A model generated the notes under the pieces. That model searched no databases. It saw only the letters and a program-made list of their open reading frames with translations, and was not told the DNA's origin. A program made the position numbers and the translations under genes. Positions 1 to 8,462 of a DNA stretch of 64,000 bases are shown piece after piece; the stretch's first letter is position 1; each line of letters opens with the position of its first letter. This DNA is from Rhodococcus sp. 1163 (lineage in GTDB: Bacteria > Actinomycetota > Actinomycetes > Mycobacteriales > Mycobacteriaceae): contig NZ_MKKX01000003.1 in the NCBI RefSeq assembly GCF_002091985.1, positions 121,203 through 185,202 on the forward strand. The letters run 5' to 3'.

Positions 1-61
1 GGCAATCGGTGACCACGCAATTCTGTGCCGACCTGATGCCGCCATCGTTAGTGTCCGTGAC

Positions 62-916
62 ATGGCGAGACCCGAAGAGCGACTGCGATCACTGACCGGT
101 TCGGGTGAAAGTATCGATGATGCTCCGGCACAAGACAATTGGCTCGACGTAGAAGAAGGCCGCACGACGGCACTCTCGCCGTACCTTCCGGAGCGTTGGC
201 GAGGTGCCCGGTTCGATCCGGGACGAAAAGGCATGTTCGCATTGTGCGGCGTCGGCCTCCTCGTCGTCCTCGTGGCCGGCTACGGATTTTTTCGTAATTC
301 TTCGGAAGTCGTTCCGGTACCGCCGCTTCCGGTGGTAACACCCGAGTCGGGGGCTGCTGCGACACCGCCGAAGTCCGGTCGCCCCACCGAAGGACCGGAA
401 CCGGTTCCTGCAGCAGACGTCGTAGTCAGTGTCGTCGGCCTCGTGTCGTCTTCGGGTCTGATTCATCTGCCGCCCGGCTCGCGGGTGGCGGACGCGTTGG
501 CCGCGGCACGTCCGCTCGACGGTGCGGACGTTTTGGCACTGAACCTGGCGGCGAAGGTCAGCGACGGCGATCAAATCGTAGTCGGGGCCATCCCGCACGA
601 TCCGCGGCCTCTGGTGAGCGGAACGGTATCGGGGGTTTCGGGAACATCAGGCGCCCAAGCGAGTTCGAGTACAGCGGACAAATCCGGGTCGACCGGAGCG
701 TCGGTGTCCGGCAGCTCCAGTGGCGGCACGGTGAATCTGAACACCGCGACGGTCGCCGAGCTGGATGCCCTCTCGGGAGTAGGCCCGGTGACCGCTGCGA
801 ACATCGTCTCGTGGCGTGAGGTGAACGGTCCGTTCACCGATGTCGCTCAACTAGGTGAAGTCGACGGCATCGGCCCCGTTCGTCTCGAGAAGCTCCGGAG
901 CCAGGTGTTCGTGTGA
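62..916 (+). CDS. comEA: ComEA family helix-hairpin-helix DNA-binding protein
   Basis: 284 aa membrane-anchored DNA-binding protein of the competence type. A charged cytoplasmic N-terminus leads into one membrane segment at about residues 58-77. A Ser/Gly/Pro-rich linker and an SLBB-like domain (about 118-180) follow. The C-terminal helix-hairpin-helix domain (about 221-284) contains NLNTA, LSGVGP and VDGIGP hairpins that contact DNA backbone. In competent bacteria ComEA binds incoming DNA outside the membrane and passes it to ComEC. The reading frame ends in a GTGA overlap with comEC, so the two are translationally coupled. Natural competence is not established in this group, so the physiological role is inferred from the family only. 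Confidence 0.93.
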   Translation: MARPEERLRSLTGSGESIDDAPAQDNWLDVEEGRTTALSPYLPERWRGARFDPGRKGMFALCGVGLLVVLVAGYGFFRNSSEVVPVPPLPVVTPESGAAATPPKSGRPTEGPEPVPAADVVVSVVGLVSSSGLIHLPPGSRVADALAAARPLDGADVLALNLAAKVSDGDQIVVGAIPHDPRPLVSGTVSGVSGTSGAQASSSTADKSGSTGASVSGSSSGGTVNLNTATVAELDALSGVGPVTAANIVSWREVNGPFTDVAQLGEVDGIGPVRLEKLRSQVFV

Positions 917-2478
917 CCGAACCGGAGATCCGTCCCTATGATTTTCGGCTGGTCCCGTCGACTCTGCTGTGTTGGGCTGCGATGGTGTTCGGCGTGTTGG
1001 CCGGATCCGCAGCGGTGACGATTCTTGCCGTTGCGCTCGGTGTTGCCGCTGCTGTGATCGGTGTGGCCGGTGCTGCAGTTGTTTCGGAACAGTCCGGCTC
1101 GGTTCGGCGCGTGGTGCCAGGCGTGGTGGCGATGCTCGTTCTGGGAGCGTGCTTCGCCGCAGCGGCCGCGATACACGTCGGAGTATTCGAGACAAGCCCG
1201 GTCGGCCGAGCCGCAGAACTGCAGGCCTGGGTCAGCGCAGCCGTGACCGTGCGTGAAGATCCGCGGTCGTCGAGGTCCGCTGGGCCCGAGACCGTGACGG
1301 TCCGAGCCGAGCTGACGCAAATGGATATTGCCGGAACACCGCACCGCGTCGGTGGACGTGTACTGGTCATCGCACCTGCCGACGGTTGGGAAGACCTGGT
1401 ACCAGGCCAGGAGGTGACGCTCCGCGGGCAGCTGTCCGTACCGGACCGTGCGGACCTCACCGTGGCCGTGGTGCGAGTCGCCGGCCCGCCGACCTCGGTC
1501 TCCGAACCTGGACTCCTCGCGGCAGCCGCTCGGCACGTCCGATCGAATCTCGCCCTCGTCGCTTCGACGTCGTTGCCGCCGGACCGGGGCGGTCTCTTGC
1601 CGGGACTGGTGGTCGGCGACGTGTCCGCGTTACCGGAGGAGATAGCAAACAATTTCCGGGCCGCTGGTCTGACTCATCTGACAGCGGTCTCCGGTGCGAA
1701 CTTCTCGATCCTGCTCGGTGCTGTCCTTCTGCTCGCCCGAGGAATCGGAACGGGCCCGCGCACAACGGCTTCGGTGTGCGGTCTCGTTCTGCTGATCTTC
1801 GTGGTGATCGCGCGTCCGTCTCCGAGCGTGCTGCGGGCGGCAGTGATGGGAAGCATCGGACTGCTCGCGCTCGTCACCGGGCGCAGGCGTCAAGCGGTTC
1901 CAGCTCTGTGTTCGGCGGTACTCGGCCTGATCGCCTGGTGGCCGGAACTTGCCGTGGACTTCGGGTTCGCGCTGTCGGTATCGGCGACGGCTGGTTTGGT
2001 CGTCTTGGCGCCGGTGTGGGTGGACTGGCTACGCAGACATGGGTGGGGGAGAGCGAGCGCCGAGATCCTGGCGGTGGCAGCAGCCGCCCACGCGGTGACT
2101 GCGCCAGTGGTGGCAGGGATGTCGGGCACGTTCTCAGCGGTCGGTGTGGTGGCGAACGTAGCCGTGGCTCCACTCGTGGCACCCATCACGGTGATCGGCG
2201 CGATCGTGGCGGTCGTAGCGACCTTCGCCACCGGTGCCGCATCGCTGGTCGTGCTGGTGGCATCCGCGCCACTGTGGTGGTTGATCTCCGTGGCGCAGTG
2301 GGCCGCGTCGGTACCCGGGGCCGGGTTCGAGATCACCAGTGGCGTTCCCGGTGCCGCTGCAGTGGTGGGTGCGCTCGCCGTCCTGATACTCGCACTGCGC
2401 TTTCGGCCGGCCCGCTGGATACTCGGTGGTCTCTGCGTAGTCCTCGTGTTGTTCTGGCTCACGGGACTTCGGTTGTGA
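913..2478 (+). CDS. comEC: ComEC/Rec2 family membrane channel, short form
   Basis: 521 aa polytopic membrane protein with GTG start overlapping the comEA stop. The N-terminal DUF4131-like region has membrane helices and an OB-like soluble loop. It is followed by the Competence domain core with the family segment LTAVSGANFSIL. The protein ends right after a last membrane helix (RWILGGLCVVLVLFWLTG). It therefore lacks the C-terminal metallo-beta-lactamase nuclease domain seen in long ComEC proteins, as I recall for the mycobacterial homologue. Predicted role: DNA channel in the inner membrane. Function without the nuclease domain is uncertain. Confidence 0.93.
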   Translation: MTEPEIRPYDFRLVPSTLLCWAAMVFGVLAGSAAVTILAVALGVAAAVIGVAGAAVVSEQSGSVRRVVPGVVAMLVLGACFAAAAAIHVGVFETSPVGRAAELQAWVSAAVTVREDPRSSRSAGPETVTVRAELTQMDIAGTPHRVGGRVLVIAPADGWEDLVPGQEVTLRGQLSVPDRADLTVAVVRVAGPPTSVSEPGLLAAAARHVRSNLALVASTSLPPDRGGLLPGLVVGDVSALPEEIANNFRAAGLTHLTAVSGANFSILLGAVLLLARGIGTGPRTTASVCGLVLLIFVVIARPSPSVLRAAVMGSIGLLALVTGRRRQAVPALCSAVLGLIAWWPELAVDFGFALSVSATAGLVVLAPVWVDWLRRHGWGRASAEILAVAAAAHAVTAPVVAGMSGTFSAVGVVANVAVAPLVAPITVIGAIVAVVATFATGAASLVVLVASAPLWWLISVAQWAASVPGAGFEITSGVPGAAAVVGALAVLILALRFRPARWILGGLCVVLVLFWLTGLRL

Positions 2479-2529
2479 GAGCTGCATGGAGTTCGGAAAA
2501 GGTCGGACCGGCATGGCACGATCGCACAT

Positions 2530-3504
2530 GTGAATGCGAATACCCCACCTGCAGCCCTCCATCTCGTCCTCGGCGACGAGGAGTTGCTGATGGACCGCGC
2601 AGTGGCGTCGATCGTCGGGCAGATCAGATCGACTCAACAACCCGGTGAAGATCTTCCCGTGACGAAGCTTCGTGCCGGTGACGCCAGCGCCCCGGAATTG
2701 GCCGAGCTGCTGAGCCCGTCGCTCTTCGCCGAGGATCGGGTCGTGGTTCTCGAGGCCGCCGCCGAAGCAGGCAAGGACGCAATGGCCATCGTGGTCGATG
2801 CGGCGGCAGATCCGCCGGCCGGCGCGGTGCTGATCGTCATGCACTCCGGCGGTGGCCGCGCAAAGGCTCTGGTCGGATCGCTGCAGAAGAGTGGCGCCGT
2901 CACCCACGAGTGCGTGAAGCTGACCAAGACATCCGAGCGGGTGGACTTCGTCAAACGCGAGTTCACCGCCGCACAGGTCCGGGTCAGTGGTGACGTGGTC
3001 GACGCAATCGTCGAGTCGGTCGGTTCCGAGCTCCGCGAACTAGCCGCGGCATGTTCGCAGTTGATTGCAGACACCGGTGGCAAGGTCGATGTCGCCGCTG
3101 TACGTCGGTATTACTCCGGCAAGGCAGAAGTGTCCGGCTTCGACGTTGCGGACAAGGCAGTAGCGGGGGACCGTCCCGGCGCATTGGAAGCCTTGCGATG
3201 GGCCCAACACCGGGGGGTGCCGCACGTGCTTCTCGCCGATGCATTGGCAGATGCAGTGCGCACCATTGCGCTGGTGGGGTCGGCGGGACGCGGAGACCCG
3301 TTCAGGATGGCGGGAGAGCTGGGCATGCCGCCCTGGAAGATCAAGAAGGCGCAAGGTCAGGCCCGCACGTGGAACGGTCGATCGATCGCAGAAGCGTTGC
3401 AGATCGTCGCGCAGTTGAATGCAGACGTGAAGGGGCAAGCTGCCGACTTCGATTACGCCGTCGAGCATGCAGTGTCAGTGGTGGCGGAATTGGGCAGCCG
3501 GTAG
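2530..3504 (+). CDS. holA: DNA polymerase III delta subunit
   Basis: 324 aa. The delta subunit of the clamp loader opens the beta sliding clamp for loading at primer-template junctions. The N-terminus [16 protein letters not shown] is the usual opening of the HolA AAA+-like fold, and the rest (helical collar region near the C-terminus, [13 protein letters not shown]) fits the family. GTG start chosen because the ATG two bases upstream is immediately closed by TGA. The position directly after comEA-comEC and before rpsT is the conserved mycobacterial order. A strong hairpin terminator follows the stop. Confidence 0.95.
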   Translation: MNANTPPAALHLVLGDEELLMDRAVASIVGQIRSTQQPGEDLPVTKLRAGDASAPELAELLSPSLFAEDRVVVLEAAAEAGKDAMAIVVDAAADPPAGAVLIVMHSGGGRAKALVGSLQKSGAVTHECVKLTKTSERVDFVKREFTAAQVRVSGDVVDAIVESVGSELRELAAACSQLIADTGGKVDVAAVRRYYSGKAEVSGFDVADKAVAGDRPGALEALRWAQHRGVPHVLLADALADAVRTIALVGSAGRGDPFRMAGELGMPPWKIKKAQGQARTWNGRSIAEALQIVAQLNADVKGQAADFDYAVEHAVSVVAELGSR

Positions 3505-3512
3505 GTCACGCA

Positions 3513-3546
3513 AAAGAACCCGCTCGGCGATCCGAGCGGGTTCTTT
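3513..3546. terminator. Bidirectional intrinsic terminator between holA and rpsT
   Basis: Perfect 15-bp inverted repeat (AAAGAACCCGCTCGG, loop CGAT, then its complement) ending in a T-rich run on the plus strand and a matching A-rich run on the other. It lies between the convergent stops of holA and rpsT and can serve both. Confidence 0.9.
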
Positions 3547-3559
3547 CGTTACGTGAAGA

Positions 3560-3820
3560 TCAGAGCTTGTTGACCGCGAGAGCCAGTGCCGACTTCTTGT
3601 TGGCTGCCTGGTTCTTGTGGATGACGCCCTTGCTTGCTGCCTTGTCGAGCTGGCGAGCTGCCGTCAGGAGCAATGCCGAGGCCTTGTCCTTGTCGCCGGT
3701 CGAAGTGGCATCACGGAAGGAACGGATGACCGTCCGCAGCGAAGACTTCACCGACTGGTTGCGCAGTCGCTGACGCTCGTTGGTGAGAATCCGCTTCTTC
3801 TGGGACTTGATGTTTGCCAC
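3560..3820 (-). CDS. rpsT: 30S ribosomal protein S20
   Basis: 86 aa, Lys/Arg-rich, beginning [20 protein letters not shown], the hallmark of bacterial S20, which binds 16S rRNA early in 30S assembly. GTG start with an AAGGA ribosome site 8 bases upstream. Length matches the family. Single-gene unit transcribed opposite to holA and closed by the shared terminator. Confidence 0.97.
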   Translation of the reverse strand: MANIKSQKKRILTNERQRLRNQSVKSSLRTVIRSFRDATSTGDKDKASALLLTAARQLDKAASKGVIHKNQAANKKSALALAVNKL

Positions 3821-4126
3821 GCGTAAATCCTTCTGTCTTCGTCGGTATTCCGGTCAGGGCGATCCATGCTGAAATGCCCGAAGTATGCTGCCGAGCTGTT
3901 GAGCCCAGCGCCGAAGGTCAAGAATACCAGCACTGGCAGTCATAACCGAAATCGGCGACGCTCGCGGTGTGAATGCCGAGGGTGGAGGCTGGAAAACTCG
4001 CCCTCTGGAGTGCCGATCGGAAGTGCGGTTCCGCACCTCCCGATCGTGTGGTGGAGATCACATGAGTGGCGTAACCTACTGCTCGACAGGATTTGGCCGG
4101 GAATACCTTCTCAGCAAGGTGGGGAC
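3821..4126. promoter_or_regulatory. Divergent intergenic region rpsT/aquaporin with hairpin or operator
   Basis: 306-base region with no convincing gene. It must hold the rpsT promoter (minus) and the aquaporin promoter (plus; a TAACCT box lies at about 4071-4076). At 4014-4046 there is a nested inverted repeat: outer arms CGATCGG/CCGATCG and inner arms GTGCGG/CCGCAC around TT. This could be an RNA hairpin or a protein-binding site; nothing in the sequence decides which. Confidence 0.45.
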
Positions 4127-4897
4127 ATGTCGACAGCACAGGAGTATGCGGAACCGGAAGTAATCTCCGACACGAAAAAGTATGTCGCGGAGGCGATCGG
4201 CACCTTCGTGCTCGTGTTCACCGCCGTCGGTACTGCAGTGTTCGCGGGGGACAAGGTCGGAAACCTCGGCGTTGCACTGGCTTTCGGGCTCACCTTGCTG
4301 TTTCTCGTCTATGCGATCGGCCCGATCTCCGGTTGCCACGTCAATCCCGCTGTCACCATGGGGCAGTTGTTACTGGGGCGGTTGTCCATCGCCAAAGCGG
4401 GCCTCTACGTTCTCGCTCAAGTGATAGGCGGACTCATCGCAGGCGCAACTCTGTTCGCGGTCGCGAACAGTCTCCCGTCGTACGACCGCACAGTGGATGG
4501 ACTCGGCGCAAATGGTTGGGGCGCGCACAGCCCCTCCGCCATCAAGGGCCCGCTCGGGGGTGTGCTGGAGAACGGTTACGGCATCGGCGCCGCGATCGTC
4601 ATCGAGGTCTTGCTGACCGCGCTGCTCGTCTTCGTGGTGTTGGCATCGACCGATCAGATCTCCGACGTGCCACTGGCAGGGGTATCGATCGGATTCACAC
4701 TCACCGTCATTCACCTCGTTGCCATTCCCATCGACAACACGTCGGTGAATCCCGCTCGGAGCCTCGCCGTCGCGGCGTGGCAACCCGGTGCGCTTTCTCA
4801 GGTCTGGCTCTTCATCGTATTTCCGCTGGTAGGCGGAGCGTTGGGTGCCCTCATCTATCGCGGCGTGTTCGGTCGGTACAACCGTCTCGAATCCTGA
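4127..4897 (+). CDS. aqpZ: Aquaporin Z-like water channel (MIP family)
   Basis: 256 aa from ATG 4127, which has AAGGTGGGG just upstream; an open frame extends further 5' but does not look coding. Six membrane helices and two half-helix pore loops with both NPA signatures are visible: GCHVNPAVT in the first half and NTSVNPARS in the second. The second-NPA context and the length are those of water-specific AqpZ rather than longer glycerol facilitators. Predicted to sit in the plasma membrane and let water equilibrate during osmotic change. The stop lies one base from the end of the convergent MazF-like gene. Confidence 0.92.
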   Translation: MSTAQEYAEPEVISDTKKYVAEAIGTFVLVFTAVGTAVFAGDKVGNLGVALAFGLTLLFLVYAIGPISGCHVNPAVTMGQLLLGRLSIAKAGLYVLAQVIGGLIAGATLFAVANSLPSYDRTVDGLGANGWGAHSPSAIKGPLGGVLENGYGIGAAIVIEVLLTALLVFVVLASTDQISDVPLAGVSIGFTLTVIHLVAIPIDNTSVNPARSLAVAAWQPGALSQVWLFIVFPLVGGALGALIYRGVFGRYNRLES

Positions 4898-4898
4898 A

Positions 4899-5462
4899 TC
4901 AGGACCAGCTGAAGTCACTGCGCAAACGCGACGCCACGATGTCGAACTTCGACTTGTTCAGTACTGCACCTTCGCGTCGGATCCCCGACTCGGGGACGTC
5001 GAGCACCCGATCGAGTCGAATCCAACTAGGACGTCCCTCGCTGTCCCAGGAACCCGAACCGATGGCAACCCAGTCTCGTTCACCGTCGCGCTTGCTCTGA
5101 CTCGAGAGCATCAAGCCGAGCAGGACGTCGCCGTCGCGCCCGACTACGAGGACGGGTCGGTCCTTGCCCTGATTCGCATCTTCTTCGTAGGTGACCCAGG
5201 TCCACACGATTTCACCGGGATCGGCTTTCCCATCGAGATCGGGGGAGTATTCGACCCGTCGTGCGCGATGTGCGGTCGGGACGGTGTGCGAGGCGACCGG
5301 ACGCCCCGAATCGACGGTCGGGCCGGAGGAGCTTGTACTCGACAAGGCATCGATGCCCTTCTGGAGGGCGCCCGAACTCTGAAGTTGACGGAACAGTCTC
5401 GGACCCTCGCGCCGCGCGATCCTGCTCAATTCCTTACCGAACTTGCTCCAGTTCCCTGCCAT
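4899..5462 (-). CDS. PemK/MazF-fold protein next to lepA
   Basis: 187 aa. The C-terminal 110 residues match the PemK/MazF barrel: PGEIVWTWVTYEED, then KDRPVLVVGRDGD with the family RPVLV strand, then LGLMLSS. The N-terminal 75 residues are a charged, low-complexity extension absent from free-standing MazF toxins. No antitoxin-like gene lies beside it. The gene is a fixed neighbour of lepA in mycobacteria, so a housekeeping role is more likely than a mobile toxin-antitoxin. A TAGACT box 8 bases before the ATG suggests a leaderless mRNA. Confidence 0.85.
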   Translation of the reverse strand: MAGNWSKFGKELSRIARREGPRLFRQLQSSGALQKGIDALSSTSSSGPTVDSGRPVASHTVPTAHRARRVEYSPDLDGKADPGEIVWTWVTYEEDANQGKDRPVLVVGRDGDVLLGLMLSSQSKRDGERDWVAIGSGSWDSEGRPSWIRLDRVLDVPESGIRREGAVLNKSKFDIVASRLRSDFSWS

Positions 5463-5576
5463 GCGAGAACAGTCTAGTCATTCCGCACGAACGGCCAGCC
5501 GGGGAAGTCTTCGGGCGCGAGACATGGGAAGATGGACTCTGTCCGTTCGCTCTTCTCCCCGGCCAAAGGATCGTAA

Positions 5577-7418
5577 GTGCCCAGCTTCGCCGACACGACG
5601 TTCACCGATCCGTCCAGGATCAGGAACTTCTGCATCATCGCCCACATCGACCATGGCAAGTCGACGCTGGCAGATCGGATGTTGCAGCTCACGGGCGTCG
5701 TCGATGACCGATCCATGCGGGCTCAGTACCTCGATCGTATGGACATCGAGCGTGAACGCGGCATCACGATCAAGGCTCAGAACGTTCGCCTTCCGTGGCT
5801 GGTCGACGGCGAGGAGTTCGTACTCCACCTCATCGACACTCCCGGTCACGTCGACTTCACCTACGAGGTCTCTCGTGCCCTCGAGGCCTGTGAGGGTGCA
5901 GTGTTGCTGGTCGACGCCGCGCAGGGGATCGAAGCTCAGACGCTCGCGAACCTGTACCTCGCGCTCGAAAAAGAGCTGACGATCATTCCGGTTCTGAACA
6001 AGATCGACCTCCCCGCAGCGGACCCCGACCGCTACGCCGCCGAGATCGCGCACATCATCGGGTGCGAAGCGGAAGACGTACTTCGCGTCTCGGGCAAGAC
6101 GGGTGTCGGCGTCGAGGAATTGCTCAACGAGGTCGTCAAGCTGGTCCCCGCGCCAGTCGGGAACCCGGACGGGCCCGCGCGGGCAATGATTTTCGATTCC
6201 GTGTACGACACCTACCGCGGCGTCGTCACCTATGTCCGAGTGGTCGACGGGGCTCTCAACCCGCGCGAGAAGGTCACGATGATGTCGACCGGCTCGACTC
6301 ACGAACTACTCGAAGTCGGGATCGTTTCACCCGATCCGAAAGCGACCAAGGGGCTCGGCGTCGGCGAGGTCGGATACCTGATCACCGGCGTCAAGGACGT
6401 TCGACAGTCGAAGGTCGGCGATACCGTGACCACGGCGCGCAAGGGTGCGACGGAACCCCTCACCGGGTATCGCGAACCCCGCCCGATGGTGTACTCCGGC
6501 CTGTACCCACTCGACGGGTCCGACTACCCGGATCTGCGTGACGCACTCGAGAAGCTGCAACTCAACGACGCTGCGCTCACCTACGAGCCCGAGACCTCGG
6601 TCGCGCTCGGATTCGGCTTCCGCTGCGGGTTCCTCGGGTTGCTGCACATGGAGATCACCCGTGAGCGCCTGGAACGAGAATTCAACCTCGATTTGATTTC
6701 CACCTCCCCGAACGTGGTGTATCGCGTCGAGATGGAAGACAACGCCGAGCATGTGGTGACCAACCCGTCGTACTGGCCCGAGGGCAAGGTGCGCGACGTC
6801 TTCGAGCCGATGGTGAAGTGCACCATCATCACCCCGAGCGAGTTCATCGGTTCGATCATGGAGCTCTGTCAGGGCAGGCGCGGCGAGCTGGGCGGAATGG
6901 ACTATCTGTCGGAGACGCGGGTCGAACTGCGCTACACGATTCCCATGGCGGAGATCATCTTCGACTTCTTCGACATCTTGAAGTCGCGTACTCGTGGCTA
7001 CGCGAGCCTCGACTACGAAGAGATCGGCGAGCAGAGCGCAGCTCTGGTCAAGGTGGACATCCTCCTTCAGGGTGAGGCAGTCGACGCCTTCTCCGCGATC
7101 GTGCACAAGGATGCCGCGGCCGCATACGGAAACAAGATGACCACCAAGCTCAAAGAGTTGATTCCGCGCCAGCAGTTCGAGGTGCCCATTCAGGCTGCTA
7201 TCGGGTCCCGGATCATCGCTCGCGAGAACATCCGCGCGATCCGCAAAGACGTGCTCGCCAAATGTTATGGCGGTGACATCAGCCGTAAGCGCAAACTCCT
7301 CGAGAAGCAGAAGGAGGGCAAGAAGCGGATGAAAACCATCGGTCGGGTCGAGGTTCCGCAAGAAGCCTTCGTTGCCGCGTTGTCTTCGGAGTCGTCGACG
7401 GACAAGCCGAAGAAGTGA
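5577..7418 (+). CDS. lepA: Elongation factor 4 (back-translocating GTPase LepA)
   Basis: 613 aa. GTP-binding domain at the N-terminus with G1 AHIDHGKST, the RGITIKAQ switch region, G3 DTPGH and G4 NKID. EF-G-like domains and the LepA-specific C-terminal domain ([20 protein letters not shown]) follow. It acts on stalled or mistranslocated ribosomes. GTG start with AAAGGA upstream. The stop codon overlaps the GTG of the next gene (GTGA), so the two are coupled. Confidence 0.97.
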   Translation: MPSFADTTFTDPSRIRNFCIIAHIDHGKSTLADRMLQLTGVVDDRSMRAQYLDRMDIERERGITIKAQNVRLPWLVDGEEFVLHLIDTPGHVDFTYEVSRALEACEGAVLLVDAAQGIEAQTLANLYLALEKELTIIPVLNKIDLPAADPDRYAAEIAHIIGCEAEDVLRVSGKTGVGVEELLNEVVKLVPAPVGNPDGPARAMIFDSVYDTYRGVVTYVRVVDGALNPREKVTMMSTGSTHELLEVGIVSPDPKATKGLGVGEVGYLITGVKDVRQSKVGDTVTTARKGATEPLTGYREPRPMVYSGLYPLDGSDYPDLRDALEKLQLNDAALTYEPETSVALGFGFRCGFLGLLHMEITRERLEREFNLDLISTSPNVVYRVEMEDNAEHVVTNPSYWPEGKVRDVFEPMVKCTIITPSEFIGSIMELCQGRRGELGGMDYLSETRVELRYTIPMAEIIFDFFDILKSRTRGYASLDYEEIGEQSAALVKVDILLQGEAVDAFSAIVHKDAAAAYGNKMTTKLKELIPRQQFEVPIQAAIGSRIIARENIRAIRKDVLAKCYGGDISRKRKLLEKQKEGKKRMKTIGRVEVPQEAFVAALSSESSTDKPKK

Positions 7419-8428
7419 TTCGCTCCACGGTCATCCTCGACGGGCTTCGCGTCCCAGTGATCAGTGCGCCGATGGCCGGTGGGCCCTCGACCGTGGAACT
7501 CGCGTCAGCGGTGTCGAACGCGGGCGGACTGGGCATGCTCGGCGGTGCCCTGCTCGACGTCGATAAGCTTGCCACACAGGTTGTTTCGATGCGAGGCATC
7601 GTTTTCGGTGTCAACTTGTTCATCCCGGACGACCCGACAGGCGCCGATGTCGCTGCGTATGCGCGGCATCTCGAGCCATGGTTCGCGCGGTACGACGTCG
7701 AACCGGGGGAGTTGCCGCGGCGCGACGACTACTATTCCGACAAATTCAGCTGGCTCGTCGAGCACCCGGTTCCCGTCGTGACAAGCACGTTCGGCACGTT
7801 CAGTGCCGCAGAGGTCGCGGCGCTGCACGAGGTCGGGTCCGAGGTCTGGTGCACCGTGACGAGCGGGTCGGAAGCACACGAGGCGCAAGCCAACGGGGTG
7901 GACGCACTCGTGGTGCAAGGCCCCGAAAGTGGCGGCCATCGAGGAAGTTTCGATGGTTCGGCCCCAGAAGTTCCGTTGACGGGTGTACTCGAGGCCGTGC
8001 GGGCGGCGTCGAGCCTTCCACGTATTGCAGCGGGTGGATTGATGGACGGACACGACATCGCACCGCTGCTGTCTTCAGGATTGGCGCACGCGGCGCAGCT
8101 GGGCACGGCCTTTCTCGATACCCCGGAAGCCGGTACCAGGGCGGTCCACCGAGAGCAGCTGAGGAAGGCGTCCCGCACCGCGGTGACCCGCGCGTTTTCC
8201 GGCCGTCCAGCACGTGGACTCGTCAACGAGTTCATCTCGGAGAACTCTGCCGTGGCACCGCTGGCCTACCCAGACGTGCACTACCTCACCGGACCCATGC
8301 GGGCCAAGGCTGCTGCTGCGGGAGATCCGTCGGGGCTGTCGATGTGGGCAGGCACGGGCCACCTCAGAGCCAGGGCGGTCCCCGCAGCCGAGCTGTTGGC
8401 CGAATGGGCGCAGCAGCTGCAGCGCTGA
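7415..8428 (+). CDS. Nitronate monooxygenase family FMN enzyme
   Basis: 337 aa TIM-barrel flavoprotein of the nitronate monooxygenase/2-nitropropane dioxygenase family. Visible features are the opening [22 protein letters not shown], the FGVNLF strand, GPESGGHRG with the conserved active-site His region, and [11 protein letters not shown] for FMN phosphate binding. Such enzymes oxidize alkyl nitronates (for example propionate-3-nitronate) to aldehydes or keto acids plus nitrite. Exact substrate unknown. GTG start overlaps the lepA stop by 4 bases. Confidence 0.9.
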   Translation: MIRSTVILDGLRVPVISAPMAGGPSTVELASAVSNAGGLGMLGGALLDVDKLATQVVSMRGIVFGVNLFIPDDPTGADVAAYARHLEPWFARYDVEPGELPRRDDYYSDKFSWLVEHPVPVVTSTFGTFSAAEVAALHEVGSEVWCTVTSGSEAHEAQANGVDALVVQGPESGGHRGSFDGSAPEVPLTGVLEAVRAASSLPRIAAGGLMDGHDIAPLLSSGLAHAAQLGTAFLDTPEAGTRAVHREQLRKASRTAVTRAFSGRPARGLVNEFISENSAVAPLAYPDVHYLTGPMRAKAAAAGDPSGLSMWAGTGHLRARAVPAAELLAEWAQQLQR

Positions 8429-8462
8429 GAGATGGCGCTGAGGGAACGGCACGGATGGAATT

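Noticed and set aside
847..1652. Long antisense open frames over comEC (and similar ones over most genes)
   Set aside because: Typical shadow frames of GC-rich coding DNA: skewed Arg/Ala/Pro composition, no ribosome sites, no motifs, and a clearly real gene on the other strand.
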